64,000 bases of DNA from Selaginella tamariscina (lineage: Eukaryota > Streptophyta > Lycopodiopsida > Selaginellales > Selaginellaceae). The stretch is taken from assembly GCA_003024785.1 (NCBI GenBank), contig PUQB01000806.1, positions 30,559 to 94,558 of the forward strand. The letters run 5' to 3'. Under the pieces are notes generated by a model that was not told where the DNA came from, did no database searches, and saw nothing but the letters and a program-made list of their open reading frames with translations. Shown here one piece after another: positions 13,419 to 24,174 of the stretch (the stretch's first letter is position 1; each line of letters opens with the position of its first letter). The position numbers and the translations under genes are program-made.

Positions 13419-14545
13419 GGAAAGAGAGGTGTGTGTGTGTGTGCAATTTGTTAATATAGTAAATGTGATGTAAACAGGCTTTTGAAAGTCAGGTATCTTG
13501 TAGACACACAGACGTGAATACGAGTTTTTAACAAGCATACTGATTGCAGAGGCACGTGCTACCATGAACTTCCTTCACTCTGGAGTACTCAATGCTGTGA
13601 GCCAAATTGATTTGCTGCAAGTGGTTATAGTCGCAGACAAGTATGCATCAGATACTTGTGTGAGAGCAGCCGTGGAGAAATTTGCAGTCGCCCATGGACC
13701 TGGACTTCGCTATGCTGTGTCTTGATCATCTACCATCGAACGCCTGATTAGCCCCATTAGAGATAGAGCTGAATCGTTCTTTGTTCGGCACTTCATGTTG
13801 AAAGCCCAAGGTACTGTGTGTGTGTTTTGACTCGTTGTGTGTGTGTATCTGTGAAGGGATGTGTATTTGATCTTCTTGTGATAAACAATGCGATTGATGC
13901 AAATGAAGGTCACGACATGATGATGAGCTGGGCGAATGCGTTTTGCAAACGCACAGGAGAGTTGGACGAGTAGTCCCACACATCAACTATGGTGTGATGT
14001 CCACAGACATTACAAGCACTGCTAAGGAATTGAATTGTTATGCATACCGTTCATGGCAGACGCTCTCTCCTGCAAGTTGAAGCAGGTGAAGAATCTCATT
14101 GGGCATCACGGTTACCTCTGGAGGTTCAGTGGTTTCTCCCAAGTACCTCGCACCAAGTCGTCCAAAGTCTTCGATGCTGCAGGCTGTCGCTAATTGGTTG
14201 TTTGTATATATACTTGTTTACTTGCAGGAGACTCAACGCTCGTAAAAGCTTTCCATACTTGTCTTTGTTTTTGGACGCGGTCACTGTGATGACTCCGGAC
14301 ATACTTGGTACATTCGCATGAGCATACTCCGTAGTGACACAGACAACTACATGAGAAGTGAGTAACCACGCACACACGTACGCAAGCACGCTATGAACGG
14401 AGAGTGTCCTGTCCATCAGAGCATGTCGCTGGATCCCATGAGTTTGCTTTGTTAGAAGCCTTGGAATACGATGGCTATCTAAAGGAGAACATGCATCTGG
14501 TACAAATCAATTTTAACCTGGCAGAGTCTTATATCTTTTGTCAAT
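12960..14545 (+). pseudogene. Degraded BTB/BACK-domain gene remnant
   Basis: Several short coding-like pieces follow the transketolase gene on the same strand. The clearest is at 13564-13690, which reads LHSGVLNAVSQIDLLQVVIV and then ADKYASDTCVRAAVEKF, typical of the end of a BTB domain and start of the BACK domain of plant POB1-type ubiquitin-ligase adaptors. Further pieces follow after frame changes: DLDFAMLCLDHLPSNA, LISPIRDRAESFFVRHF, and near 14050-14155 ADALSCKLKQVKNLIGHHG. No single frame or consistent exon set joins them and the N-terminal BTB part is not seen. Microsatellites fill the gaps. I read it as a pseudogene; a heavily error-laden real gene is the alternative. Confidence 0.5.
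13319..13442 (+). repeat. Compound (GT)n(GA)n(GT)n microsatellite
   Basis: About 120 bases of GT, then GA with AGA interruptions, then GT. It lies between the recognisable pieces of the BTB/BACK remnant, where an intron would be expected. Confidence 0.9.
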
Positions 14546-14559
14546 AAATTCTATTCATT

Positions 14560-15230
14560 GAATTCTGTGTACCATATACACTCATATAGTGTGTGTGTGG
14601 ACGATGATTAATAAAAGTTACATAAAATAGTTTAAATGTTAGATTATTATTTTCACTAATATGTAATTGTTTGTGGTTAATATCCAGCCGTCGAAGTTTG
14701 ACAGCATATGCGCATAAGCATCTATCCCATATATGTATCCAGCAGTGTGAACACAAGGAGCCTGGAGCCTACATAATAGTCATAATATACTTTTTTAATT
14801 AAAAAATGTTTATTGAATTATGAGTCTATGTATCCAACGTTATTGTAATCGTAATTATATTATAAATATACCTTAACATAATAGATATAAGCATAACGGT
14901 TGAGATAGCTTAGCATAACAAACAGCTTAACGTTAATAGCATTATTAGAATTATATTGCAAATATTATATAGAATATACCTTACATACATGTTGAGTTGA
15001 TATATTATGCCATGTAAAACTAAGTGTTATAAACTTCACATGTGGAGAAATCTTATTCTTGGATGTTCTTTTTTGTAAGCACAAAAGACTTAAGAGCAGC
15101 GATAAGTCTTTGTTCTCAATTATTCATTTTTGCAACCATAATCTGTAATATATTTAGAATTTGTCAATCTCTCGATGTTTATTTAAATATTTCCGATCCC
15201 TTTATTAAAAATGTTGTTATACTTATTTGA
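14560..15230. other. AT-rich intergenic DNA
   Basis: Short open frames exist but resemble no known family and are AT-driven. No RNA gene was recognised. Confidence 0.5.
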
Positions 15231-15239
15231 AATAGTATC

Positions 15240-15990
15240 TTAATGGGTGGTTTTGAGATTTATAACCCAATGTGTTAGTGAGTTTAATTTAAATCTAGGA
15301 GGGCTTCTAATTAACACATAAAATTCACTTGACACAATTGTAAATCCAAATTGGAGCAAGTAAAAAAAAGAAAGTTTCTAAAAGGTAAATTTACCTTTAT
15401 ATAAAGTTTTGTGAGGTGTTTAGTGATACCAATTAAACCATCCTAAAGACCTAATTATATTAGGTTTGCTTTTTACTTAATAATCAATCTTCAAAGTAAA
15501 AAGCAATTGTAATAAAAAATATGACACATATATTATGTTAATAACATATGATTTTTAACATAAATTATGGGTATATGTAAAAGTGTTATAATTCTTATTT
15601 AGTGAAATCACTTAAAATCAAAGTCACTTGGTTAAGTAATATATGAGCCCTTCTCATAACACTAATTGACTCTTATTCTTTATGAATAAAACGAGAGAGA
15701 TAATGCTATAACACTTAGTAACGGAGCTAACTTGAATTTAATTTCCATCATAAACAAACTTGTGTAATTCATACATCAATTGTGAATAGGTATCATGTGT
15801 TTCACTTGATAAATAGTGGGTCAAGCCACCAAGGATCCAAACAAAATCATAGCATTAGATAATTAAATTTACCATAATAATGTCATTTTTCATTGATGAT
15901 GAATAGGCTTTATGTGTTTCACTTGATAGAGAAGATCTATCATAGTGATACCACAACGATGTTATTTTTTATTAATGGTGAATAAGCCTT
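15240..15990 (+). repeat. Diverged repeat copy and minisatellite flank
   Basis: The stretch around 15385-15530 resembles the 3' part (block B) of the downstream array: an AAAGGTAA start, a TAGTGATACC-like centre and TTCAAAGTAAAAAG followed by ATAAAAAATATGACA. It passes into imperfect units of about 55-85 bp near 15770-16020 carrying TTTCACTTGATA and AATGGTGAATA/GATGATGAATAGG. Closely similar units occur again at 19870-20030, on the other side of the array. Confidence 0.45.
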
Positions 15991-16089
15991 CATGTGTTTA
16001 ACTTGATAAAGAAGGGGAAGTAATGGGCAAGGATCCTGTGTCAGAGTGTTTACTCGAAGGGCCACCACATGGCAACACGTGGCTACTAG

Positions 16090-16800
16090 GTAGGGATAAC
16101 CCTAGTTGACTTAGGGTCCTGCCCTAGAAGACCTAGACAGGCTCATGCCCTAACCCCCATCAAGGAGACAGTACAAGGGGTATCTTGACCCCCCTAAGGG
16201 TCTAAGTGGCCAAGTCATAGCCTGGCTCTAGGGTTAGTACCTAGAGAACACACGAGTGTCCGTAGTCAGCGAGCACGAGTGATCCCTAAGCATTCCTTAG
16301 AGGCTAAGGTTGGAAAACCCTAACCCTTAAAATGCCATTCTAATAAGTGGGCTGGCACTAAAATCTATCCCCAATGCAAAAGAGATGGTGAGTTTACCCA
16401 ATCGACCCAATCGACCCCTAAACCCTACCCCAAGGGGTTTAGGCGTGGGGTTGGATTGACCCTAGGGTTAGGTCAACCCTATGAGTGTTTTTAAACATAT
16501 ATAACATGCCGAACTCACTGAAGCCAACCAGAAATCCAACTAAGACACGTATCGCCGAAATGGGGCTTTCTAGAAGGTAAGTGCTAGCTTCGCCTAGAGT
16601 TTCTTGCAAATACCTAGTGACACCTAGCCGGACCATCACTAGATATCCAAGTGCACTAAGTGAGCCTGTTTCTTACACTCTCTAGGGTCTGTCAACGAAC
16701 TCGGTAGGTAACAACAGTCAACGTTCAAAGTAAAAAAGAGTCATAATAAAAACTATGACATTCTATTAGAGTTTTAACTTAGGGTTTAGCCTAAGTCTCC
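16090..16800 (+). repeat. Array copy 1 (blocks A and B, middle block deleted)
   Basis: Block A (about 16090-16338) is nearly identical to 16838-17068. Block B (about 16330-16800) is nearly identical to 17803-18245. The roughly 740-bp middle block present in copy 2 is missing. The join lies in CCCTTA, a hexamer present at both edges of the missing block in copy 2, which suggests a short direct repeat-mediated deletion. No protein-coding content was found. Confidence 0.75.
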
Positions 16801-16829
16801 CTAGAGTGTCTGCCCCAAAAACCCTTGAG

Positions 16830-18245
16830 GGATAACCCTAGTTGATTTAGGGTCCTGCCCTAGAAGACCTAGACATGCTCATGCCCTAACCCCCATCAAG
16901 GAGACGGTACAAGGGGTATCTTGACCCCCCTAAGGGTCTAAGTGGCCAAGTCATAGCCTGGCTCTAGGGTTAGTACCTAGAGAACACACGAGTGTCCGTA
17001 GTCAGCGAGCACGAGTGATTCCCTAAGCATTCCTTAGAGGCTAAGGTTGGAAAACCCTAACCCTTATTCCCCAGAGGGAACCATGCTATGTCTAAAAAGA
17101 CCCTTGCTAAGGAGCTTAGGTTGTTCAACCCTCAGACATGCTCCCACATCTTTGAGAACGAACACCCTTAATCATGTGTGCTAGTAAGCACACTTGGCAG
17201 AGAGACCTAACCTCCCTTGGGCATGTGCCCAAGGCTTGGCCCTAGTCCTAAAACACGAACATGTGCTTGTTAGGTCCACCAACCCCTTAGCCTTAGGCTC
17301 GAGACATGACCCCGTGGGTCATGCCCTGAGTGTTGCACTTGTATGAAACCCATCCTAGTGTCACATGTGTGTGTGGCACCGTTTCATAGGACAAGGCTAT
17401 ATTCATAGCCCCCTTAGAGACAAGAGTTAGACCTAGTGCCACGATCGTGGCTCACTAGATGTCAACTCTTAGAGCCCACACTTGGATACCCCTTTGGGAA
17501 CCTGTCTGCCTGAGAGCTCATCCCCAGATGTGCGAGCGGGTTACCGGACAAAAGGATTGGCTAACTCCCTGGATGTGGCGTACCTGGGCACAGCAATGCA
17601 GATTTGCCAACGATAAGGGTAGGCTACCCCTAAAGTGTAACGTACCCCGCAGGCGAGTGGGACACGGCGACATAGTGAGTATGCCTTGACGACATGAGAC
17701 GAACCCATGCGGCGGGGAGGAAGGAACCAAAGACCTCTCAGTCTCTAGCCTGCTTGCCCACACCTACTCTACCTTATTTCTGTGATGGAGTCACCCCCCC
17801 TTAAAATGCCATTCTAATAAGTGGACTGGCACTAAAAATCTATCCCCAATGCAAAAGAGACGGTGAGTTTACCCAATCGACCCAATCACCCTAACCCTAC
17901 CCCAAGGGGTTTAGGGCGTGGGGTTGGATTGACCTAGGGTTAGGTCAACCCTATGAGTGTTTTTAACATATATAACATGCCGAACTCACTGAAGCCAACC
18001 AGAAATCCAACTAAGACACGTATCGCCGAGATGGGGCTTTCTAGAAGGTAAGTGCTAGCTTCGCCTAGAGTTTCTTGCAAATACCTAGTGACACCTAGCC
18101 GGACCATCACTAGATATCCAAGTGCACTAAGTGAGCCTGTTTCTTACACTCTTAGGGTCTGTCAACGGACTCGGGGTAACAAACAGTCAACGTTCAAAGT
18201 AAAAAGGAGTTATAATAAAAACTATGACATCCTATTAGAGTTTTA
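16830..18245 (+). repeat. Array copy 2 (blocks A-C-B, about 1.4 kb)
   Basis: Full-length unit: block A to about 17068, a unique-looking middle block C to about 17800 that ends in a C run, and block B to 18245. It is moderately GC-rich with many scattered CCCTAA/CCCTTA words, unlike its AT-rich surroundings. No ORF resembles a transposase, reverse transcriptase or any host gene. Confidence 0.75.
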
Positions 18246-18359
18246 CCCCGGAGGGCAACACATGGCCGCCAAGTGCCTTCAGCATTAATTCCCTGTGTGA
18301 GCAACGCTAAGTCTTCCAAGATGATTATAAAAGTCTGACTCAAATGCATAGTTAAACAG

Positions 18360-19850
18360 AAGACTTAGAGTCCTACCCTAAGCCCCCCTAGAATGACCAT
18401 CTCTCGAACCCTAAAGGATATCTTGAGTAGACTTTAGGATTATCCCAGTAAACCTAGATACACAAAGGAGATGTGTCTCACACATGCCCTCGTGACAGAG
18501 TTTAAGGCATTATACTTACCCTTAGAAATCACCCTCATCCAGGAGAACAACCCCTTAGGGTGACAAGGGGTACCTTGAACCACAACTAACCCTTAAGGGT
18601 TTGAGTGGCCAAGTCATACCCTAGACCTAGGGCTAGTACTTAGTGAGGACATGAGTGTGAATCGTAGGCAAACATGAATGTTCTGCTTAAGCAAACTCCC
18701 TAAGGCTAGGTTTGGATAACCCTAAGTACATGACCTTGCGAGTGTCTCATGATAGAGCTTTTGCTAGGTTGTTCAACCCTTAGATCTTAAGGAAAACACC
18801 CCGTAGCTAGGTGTGCCAAAGCACACCCAATTACGAGACCTAACCTCCTTGAGCGAATGCCTAAGGAGTGCGAACACAAGCATGTAAGTTTACTAAAGTA
18901 TCCAACCTCTTGGTGATAAACCCATGACACGACCCCAAAGGGCGTGCCTCGGGCGTTGTATCGTGTGACTTCTAACCTAGTGTGACATCTCCATGTGGCA
19001 CTGCCTTCCATGATGTGGGCTATCATGCCATAGCCCTCAGATTCAAGAGTTGTACCAATGTCACAAACGTGGCTCCTAAATGCCAACTCTAGAACCCTTT
19101 AGTGAACCCTTAGGAACTGGGTAATGTGAACTCGGTAAATAAGATTCCATGCCCACGATTGGATAAGGACACGAATGTGCCTTGCTTGGCCATGAGTGCT
19201 AGACCTAGTTTGACATGGAGGAGGAGGCTGGAGACAAGCCTTAACCTTTGCCTCTTGAAATGTGTATTCCGACAAGACCTTCCATGCATGGATTCACTAA
19301 CGTTAAGGGTGTGTTGGACATACCCATGTCATCTGGAAGTTATGACGGCACAATAAAGGGTTGTACCTTAACGACATAAGCTAAAGCTTGCACCAGCAGA
19401 AGAGTAACGAACTCAGTCGTGAACCCATGAGCTCTCTTATTCATACTCTACCTTATTATGTGATGGACCCCCCCCCTCTTTTGCTAGTACGAAATTAACT
19501 AGCCCCTTATTAAGTTAATGAGAGAGTGTTTAACTTAACCTAACTCTAACCCTAAAACCTTACCAAGGAGGTAGGGGGTTTTTAGGGGTGTTCCTAACTT
19601 TACTAAACATGCTGAACTCATCTACATTAACCAATTAGCCTAACTAAGACGTTAAATTGAGGGTGAATTTTTAAAAGGGTAAGTTCTAACTTTGCTTCTT
19701 ACAAATACCTAATGACATCTAGTCGGACCATTACCAGATACCCAAGTGCATTAAGCAGGCCTGTTTCCTATTATATTTAGGGTTTATCAACATAGATGTC
19801 CAAGATAAAGAGTCCAAGTCATAGTAAAAACTATAATAAATCCTATATAA
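18360..19850 (+). repeat. Array copy 3 (diverged A-C-B)
   Basis: It keeps the order of copy 2 but with many substitutions. Block A landmarks recur near 18560-18720 (AGTGGCCAAGTCATA, CCTAAGGCTAGG), block C landmarks near 18940-19470 (ending at a C run near 19468), and block B landmarks near 19600-19850 (CATGCTGAACTCA, CTAGTCGGACCATTACCAGA). Its greater divergence shows the array is older than the near-identical copies 1 and 2. Confidence 0.6.
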
Positions 19851-19859
19851 AATTATCTG

Positions 19860-20033
19860 TTAGAATAATAAGATTTACCACAATGATGTTATTTTTCATA
19901 ATTGGTGGGTAGGTTTGATGTACTTCACCCGATATAGAAGGGGGAGTAAAAACCATCTTGTTGAATAACAAAATCTACAATAGTGATGTTGTTTCTCATT
20001 GTTGATGGGTAGGCATTTATGTACTTGATTTTA
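19860..20033 (+). repeat. Minisatellite units flanking the array
   Basis: Two units with ATTTACCACAATGATGTTATT / TCTACAATAGTGATGTTGTT type cores and a GGTGGGTAGG / GATGGGTAGG segment lead into TGTACTT. Comparable units lie at 15770-16020. The last unit runs straight into the truncated 5' end of a YSL copy. Confidence 0.55.
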
Positions 20034-20035
20034 AG

Positions 20036-20245
20036 TAATCGGTTGTTTCTTTTGTATAATTACACACAAGCTCATCGGTGTAATTCCGTCCCTGCCGGTT
20101 TGCTGGCTTTCTTCTTCATCAAAGTCTGGATTTATACACTGTCCAAGATGAACATATGGTCTAAACTCTTCACCCGGCAGGAGAATACCGTCGTACAGAC
20201 GTGTGCTGTTGCTTGCTTTGACCTGGCCTTCAGTGGTATGTGTAA

Positions 20246-20283
<38 letters not shown>

Positions 20284-22319
20284 ATTTAATGCATAAGTTT
20301 TGGATATGGGACTTATTTTATTGTCTATGGATTCCTTAAGCTACAAGACCATTGGGAATGGGGCTGGGAACAAAGCTGAGGATGTGAAGGATCCATCTCT
20401 AGGATGGCTATATGCATTCATGTTTTGCACGGCGTTCATCGGTATTATGGTTATTGTTCCACTTAGAAAGGTATGCACACACATTACTATGTTACATACA
20501 CACGCACACACACATGGGGAGAATGGGGAAAGTTTATGGTGTTTTATGCAGCTTATGATTCTCAAGTTCAAGCTGACTTATCCAAGTGGGACGGCCCACT
20601 GCTCTTCTTATCAACAGTTTTCATACTCCCGAAGGGGCAGTTGTAGCTGTGTAAGTGACAACACACACACACACACATACACTGTGTATATATGTAAGTT
20701 AATGTTTTCCAGGCGACAAGTACGATCTTTACTGTGGTCTGGGGGAGCAAGCTTTTTCTTTAGCTTCTTCAAGTGGTTCTTTACTGGGTTTGGAGATACT
20801 ACTTGTGGCTTTGATAAATTCCCAAGTCTTTCGACAACAAGGATTACACACGCATGCACACACACGTATAATAAATTGGTGTATTTGGACAGGTTTATGT
20901 TCGACTTTAATCTCACATACATAGGAGCAGGCATGATATGTCCACATATAGTGAATGTGTCTGTATTGGTGGGTGCTATAATCTCTTATGGTATCATGTG
21001 GCCTTTAATCTTAAAGAGGAAAGGTGATTGGTACCCTCAAGACGCTAAGGATACCAGCTTCAAAGGCTTATTTGCATACAAGGTACACATACACACACGC
21101 ACGCACGCACACACATACACAAACCATATTTGTTTGTGCAGGTTTTCTGTGCAATTGGGTTGATCCTTGGAGATGGGCTTTATCAGCTTGTCTTAACTTT
21201 CATCAGGAGTGGTTTAGATCTTTACAGACGCTATCGTCTTCCTGTCCACAGTAAGTGTGTATATGTTAGGTGTATGTATATGTATACACATTGATGATAT
21301 GTTTGTTTCCTCTTTACACACACACACGTTGATGATATGTTTGTTTCCTCTTTACACACACACACGTTGATGATATCTTTGTTGTCTTTAGGTGTATGTA
21401 TATGTATCACCTTACACACACACACACACACACACATTGATGATATCTTTGTTGTCTTCAAGGTGGTGATAACATACACGAGCATATCCCATTCGACGAA
21501 CAGAAGAGAAACGAGACTTTCCTGAGGGAAGGGATTCCCACGCGGTACGCAGTTGCGTTTTACGTGGTACTGGCAGCGATACTAGCCATTGCGACTGTCC
21601 CTCACATCTTCCACCAGGTGAAGTGGTACTACGTGCTGGTATGTTACATAATCGCTCCCATCCTGGCCTTCTGCAACTCGTACGGCATGGGGCTGACGGA
21701 CTGGAGCCTGGTTACCACGTGCGGCAAGCTGGGACTCCGTGTTTGCTGCATGGGGAGGAGCGGACGGCGGTGTGATTTCCAGGCTCGGCGTGTGCGGGGT
21801 TATCATGACGATAGTCGCTTCTACGGCAGACTTGATGCAGGACTTCACGATGGGGTACGTCACCAGGGCGTCGCTGAGGTCGATGTTCGTGAGCCCGCTG
21901 CTGGGCTGCGTGTTCGCCCCTCTCACGTTCTGGATGTTCTGGAAGGCGTTTACCGTCGGCGACCCGGACGGGCCGTACAAGGCGCCGTACGGTGTTATAT
22001 ACAGGCTGATGGCGATCATCGGAGTGGAGGGGTTTGGGGCGCTCCCCCATGGGTCGCTTCTTCTTTAGTATCCTGCTGGACTCGGTGAGGGACCTGCTGC
22101 CAAGGAGGTACGCAAAGTTTATACCGGTGCCGATGGCGATGGCGATCCCGTTCTACTTTTTGCTATTGATATGTTCCTCGGTACCGTGATAGTGTACGTG
22201 TGGCCAAAGCTGAACAAGAAGCAGGCAAACATACACGTGCCTGCGATAGCGTCGGGACTTATATGTGGGGATGGGCTGTGGACGATACCCGCGGCCATAC
22301 TTGCACTGTCAAAGATCAA
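20036..22319 (+). pseudogene. YSL transporter pseudogene, truncated at both ends
   Basis: Homologous to the YSL genes at 44861-47467 and 57980-60695 but on the opposite strand. The first 50 or so codons of exon 1 are absent; homology starts abruptly after repeat DNA at [12 protein letters not shown] short internal deletion removes the residues between HKL and GVIPS. Later exons are recognisable with their introns: [20 protein letters not shown], the [20 protein letters not shown] exon, and the GC-rich last exon with [16 protein letters not shown]. The copy has further small indels in the last exon (near 21735, 22050 and 22160) and stops at ALSKINP, about 20 codons before the normal end, where it meets an inverted transketolase fragment. 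It should not make a functional transporter. Confidence 0.85.
21270..21462 (+). repeat. Intronic minisatellite containing splice-acceptor copies
   Basis: Units of about 45-60 bp with TTGATGATATCTTTGTTGTC or TTGATGATATGTTTGTTTCC plus a CA run precede the last YSL exon. The final unit supplies the acceptor used by the exon (GTCTTCAAG). The same minisatellite, with different unit numbers, occurs at the matching intron of the other two YSL copies. Confidence 0.8.
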
Positions 22320-22497
22320 CCCACATTCTCTACAGTGAACCCATACTTCTTGAACACACTAAGATAAGCCCCACTCTTACCAAACGTGCGCACCCCGAGT
22401 ATCTTCCCCTCGAAACCAGCATATTCCCTCCACCCAATAACCGAACCAGCTTCCACAGTTAACCTCTTCTTCAGTAGCACCTAAGTGGACGTTACTT

Positions 22498-22546
<49 letters not shown>

Positions 22547-22905
22547 TGTTATATATATGTAACATACCTGCTCTTGGCTGTTTTTCGTATAACTCCCAGG
22601 AAACTAAGGAAACCACTGTAGCTTTAACCCCTTTAGTTCTAAGCTCGGCTGCACCTTGGCATAAACACAGCTCCGACCCCGTGCCAATCAAGATAATATC
22701 GGGTTTACCATTCTCACTGCACAAACACCAGATTACATGTGTGTATGTGTATTGATTGCTATGTCATATTAATAACATGGTGAAGATGAACACACGCATG
22801 CACACACCGCACCTATTGTCACTTATAACATAGCCTCCCTTTGCAACCTTTTCTGCAGATGTTCCAGCTACATTTGCACCCACTGCCTGTCTAGACAAGG
22901 AGCAT
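22320..22905 (-). pseudogene. Inverted transketolase 3' fragment
   Basis: The minus strand matches the 3' part of the transketolase gene (about 12195-12800): the end of exon 14 ([20 protein letters not shown]), exon 15 with [18 protein letters not shown], and most of exon 16. The last codons before the stop are missing because the fragment begins at VFKKYGF, directly fused to the end of the YSL pseudogene. The other end stops at CTAGACAAGGAG. Small differences from the parent include loss of a Lys codon after GAAE and loss of EDYKEQ. Introns are retained, so the copy is DNA-mediated rather than retroposed. Confidence 0.88.
22497..22545 (+). repeat. (CT)n(CA)n microsatellite
   Basis: It lies in the intron between exons 15 and 16 of the inverted transketolase fragment. 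It is longer than the corresponding GT/GA tract of the parent gene (12606-12624), showing length change since duplication. Confidence 0.9.
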
Positions 22906-22909
22906 ATGT

Positions 22910-24170
22910 TTTGGAGGTTAAGTTAAACATTAAATAATATTGTACACAATATATTATTAATAAAATTAAAATATATAATATGTAGGTAACTAAGGATTAA
23001 CAAATATAATAGTTATAGACTTAATAAATTTAAACACACGACTGGTTTAGGGTGAATCTAGGGTTTTTAAATGTTAATATATGTCATAAATATACTTGTA
23101 TATTTTAAATTTATTTTATATTAACAATCAAAATAATTATATCCACTGTTGAACTTAAATTAAACAATTTCTAAAACTTTAAAGTATTAGGTTTGATAAA
23201 TAAACTGCAAATATAAGAACGTTTAATTTCAAACTCAATAGAGTAATGAGGATATATTATGGGCTTTATAAAATATTGATAAATATTTAATATATGTTTA
23301 TATGTTATATATTTATAACAACTATAATTGTCCACCATTTTCAAAAATTTAAATTCATTTTATTTTTATTTTTGTAATTTGGCCATTTTAAAAATAAGCC
23401 TCTAGTGGTATTACAGTATGGGTAGAGGAGTCCTTTCAATTTTGATCGTGTTAGTATTTATCACACGTAAGTAAATATATTAATATATTTAATGTGAATT
23501 AAATTCACATTTCACTTATAATTTCAAATTTAGAGAGAGAGAGAGTGTTTATAAATTATATACCACATGTTTTATTTCTATGTTTAAATTTTATATTACA
23601 TGCATAAACAAACATTACATGTTGTGTACGCTTTTAGATTTATTTTAATTTGAATATTATGTTATTATATTAATATATTAGAAAATATTTTAAAATTAAA
23701 ATCTCAAAATTTACAATACGTTTTTCACCCTCAAATATAAATTGCAGCATTAAAATTAAAAGCTATTAAATTTATAAATGTACATTTCAAACTTAACTTA
23801 TCATTAGCATGCTATGATAATTTTGTTGCTAGCGATTCGATTGAATCGTTCCGTAACGAATCTTTCTTTTTGCATTGCCTTAATCAAATCTTATTAATTA
23901 ACTTCGCTTTTATATTTTATATTAATAATATTTTTAAATAATCATGATTAATGTAAAGAATATGTGAATATTATTTAATTTGAAACCATTAATCTATATG
24001 ATTTGTCAACCGTTCAAAATATGTTTGAAACAAAAATACATCCAATGTAGTTTTTCAAAGTGCAAAAATAAGCACCATAATCACAAGCATGATGCAATAC
24101 CTAAAATCAAAAGATTCTCTCACCGTCACCACCTTATATAGATTCCGATTAGGGTTCTTGGTGTGCTGCA
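22910..24170. other. AT-rich intergenic DNA
   Basis: No gene-like sequence was seen. A TTAGAGAGAGAGAGAG tract lies near 23530. The last 70 bases upstream of the CRN start codon contain a TATATA at 24134-24139, a possible TATA box, and ATTAGGGTTCTTG. Confidence 0.5.
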
Positions 24171-24174
24171 GAAT

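Noticed and set aside
16000-19600. Interstitial telomere (many CCCTAA words)
   Set aside because: The words are scattered and variable with no tandem runs of CCCTAAA; they are part of a longer repeat.
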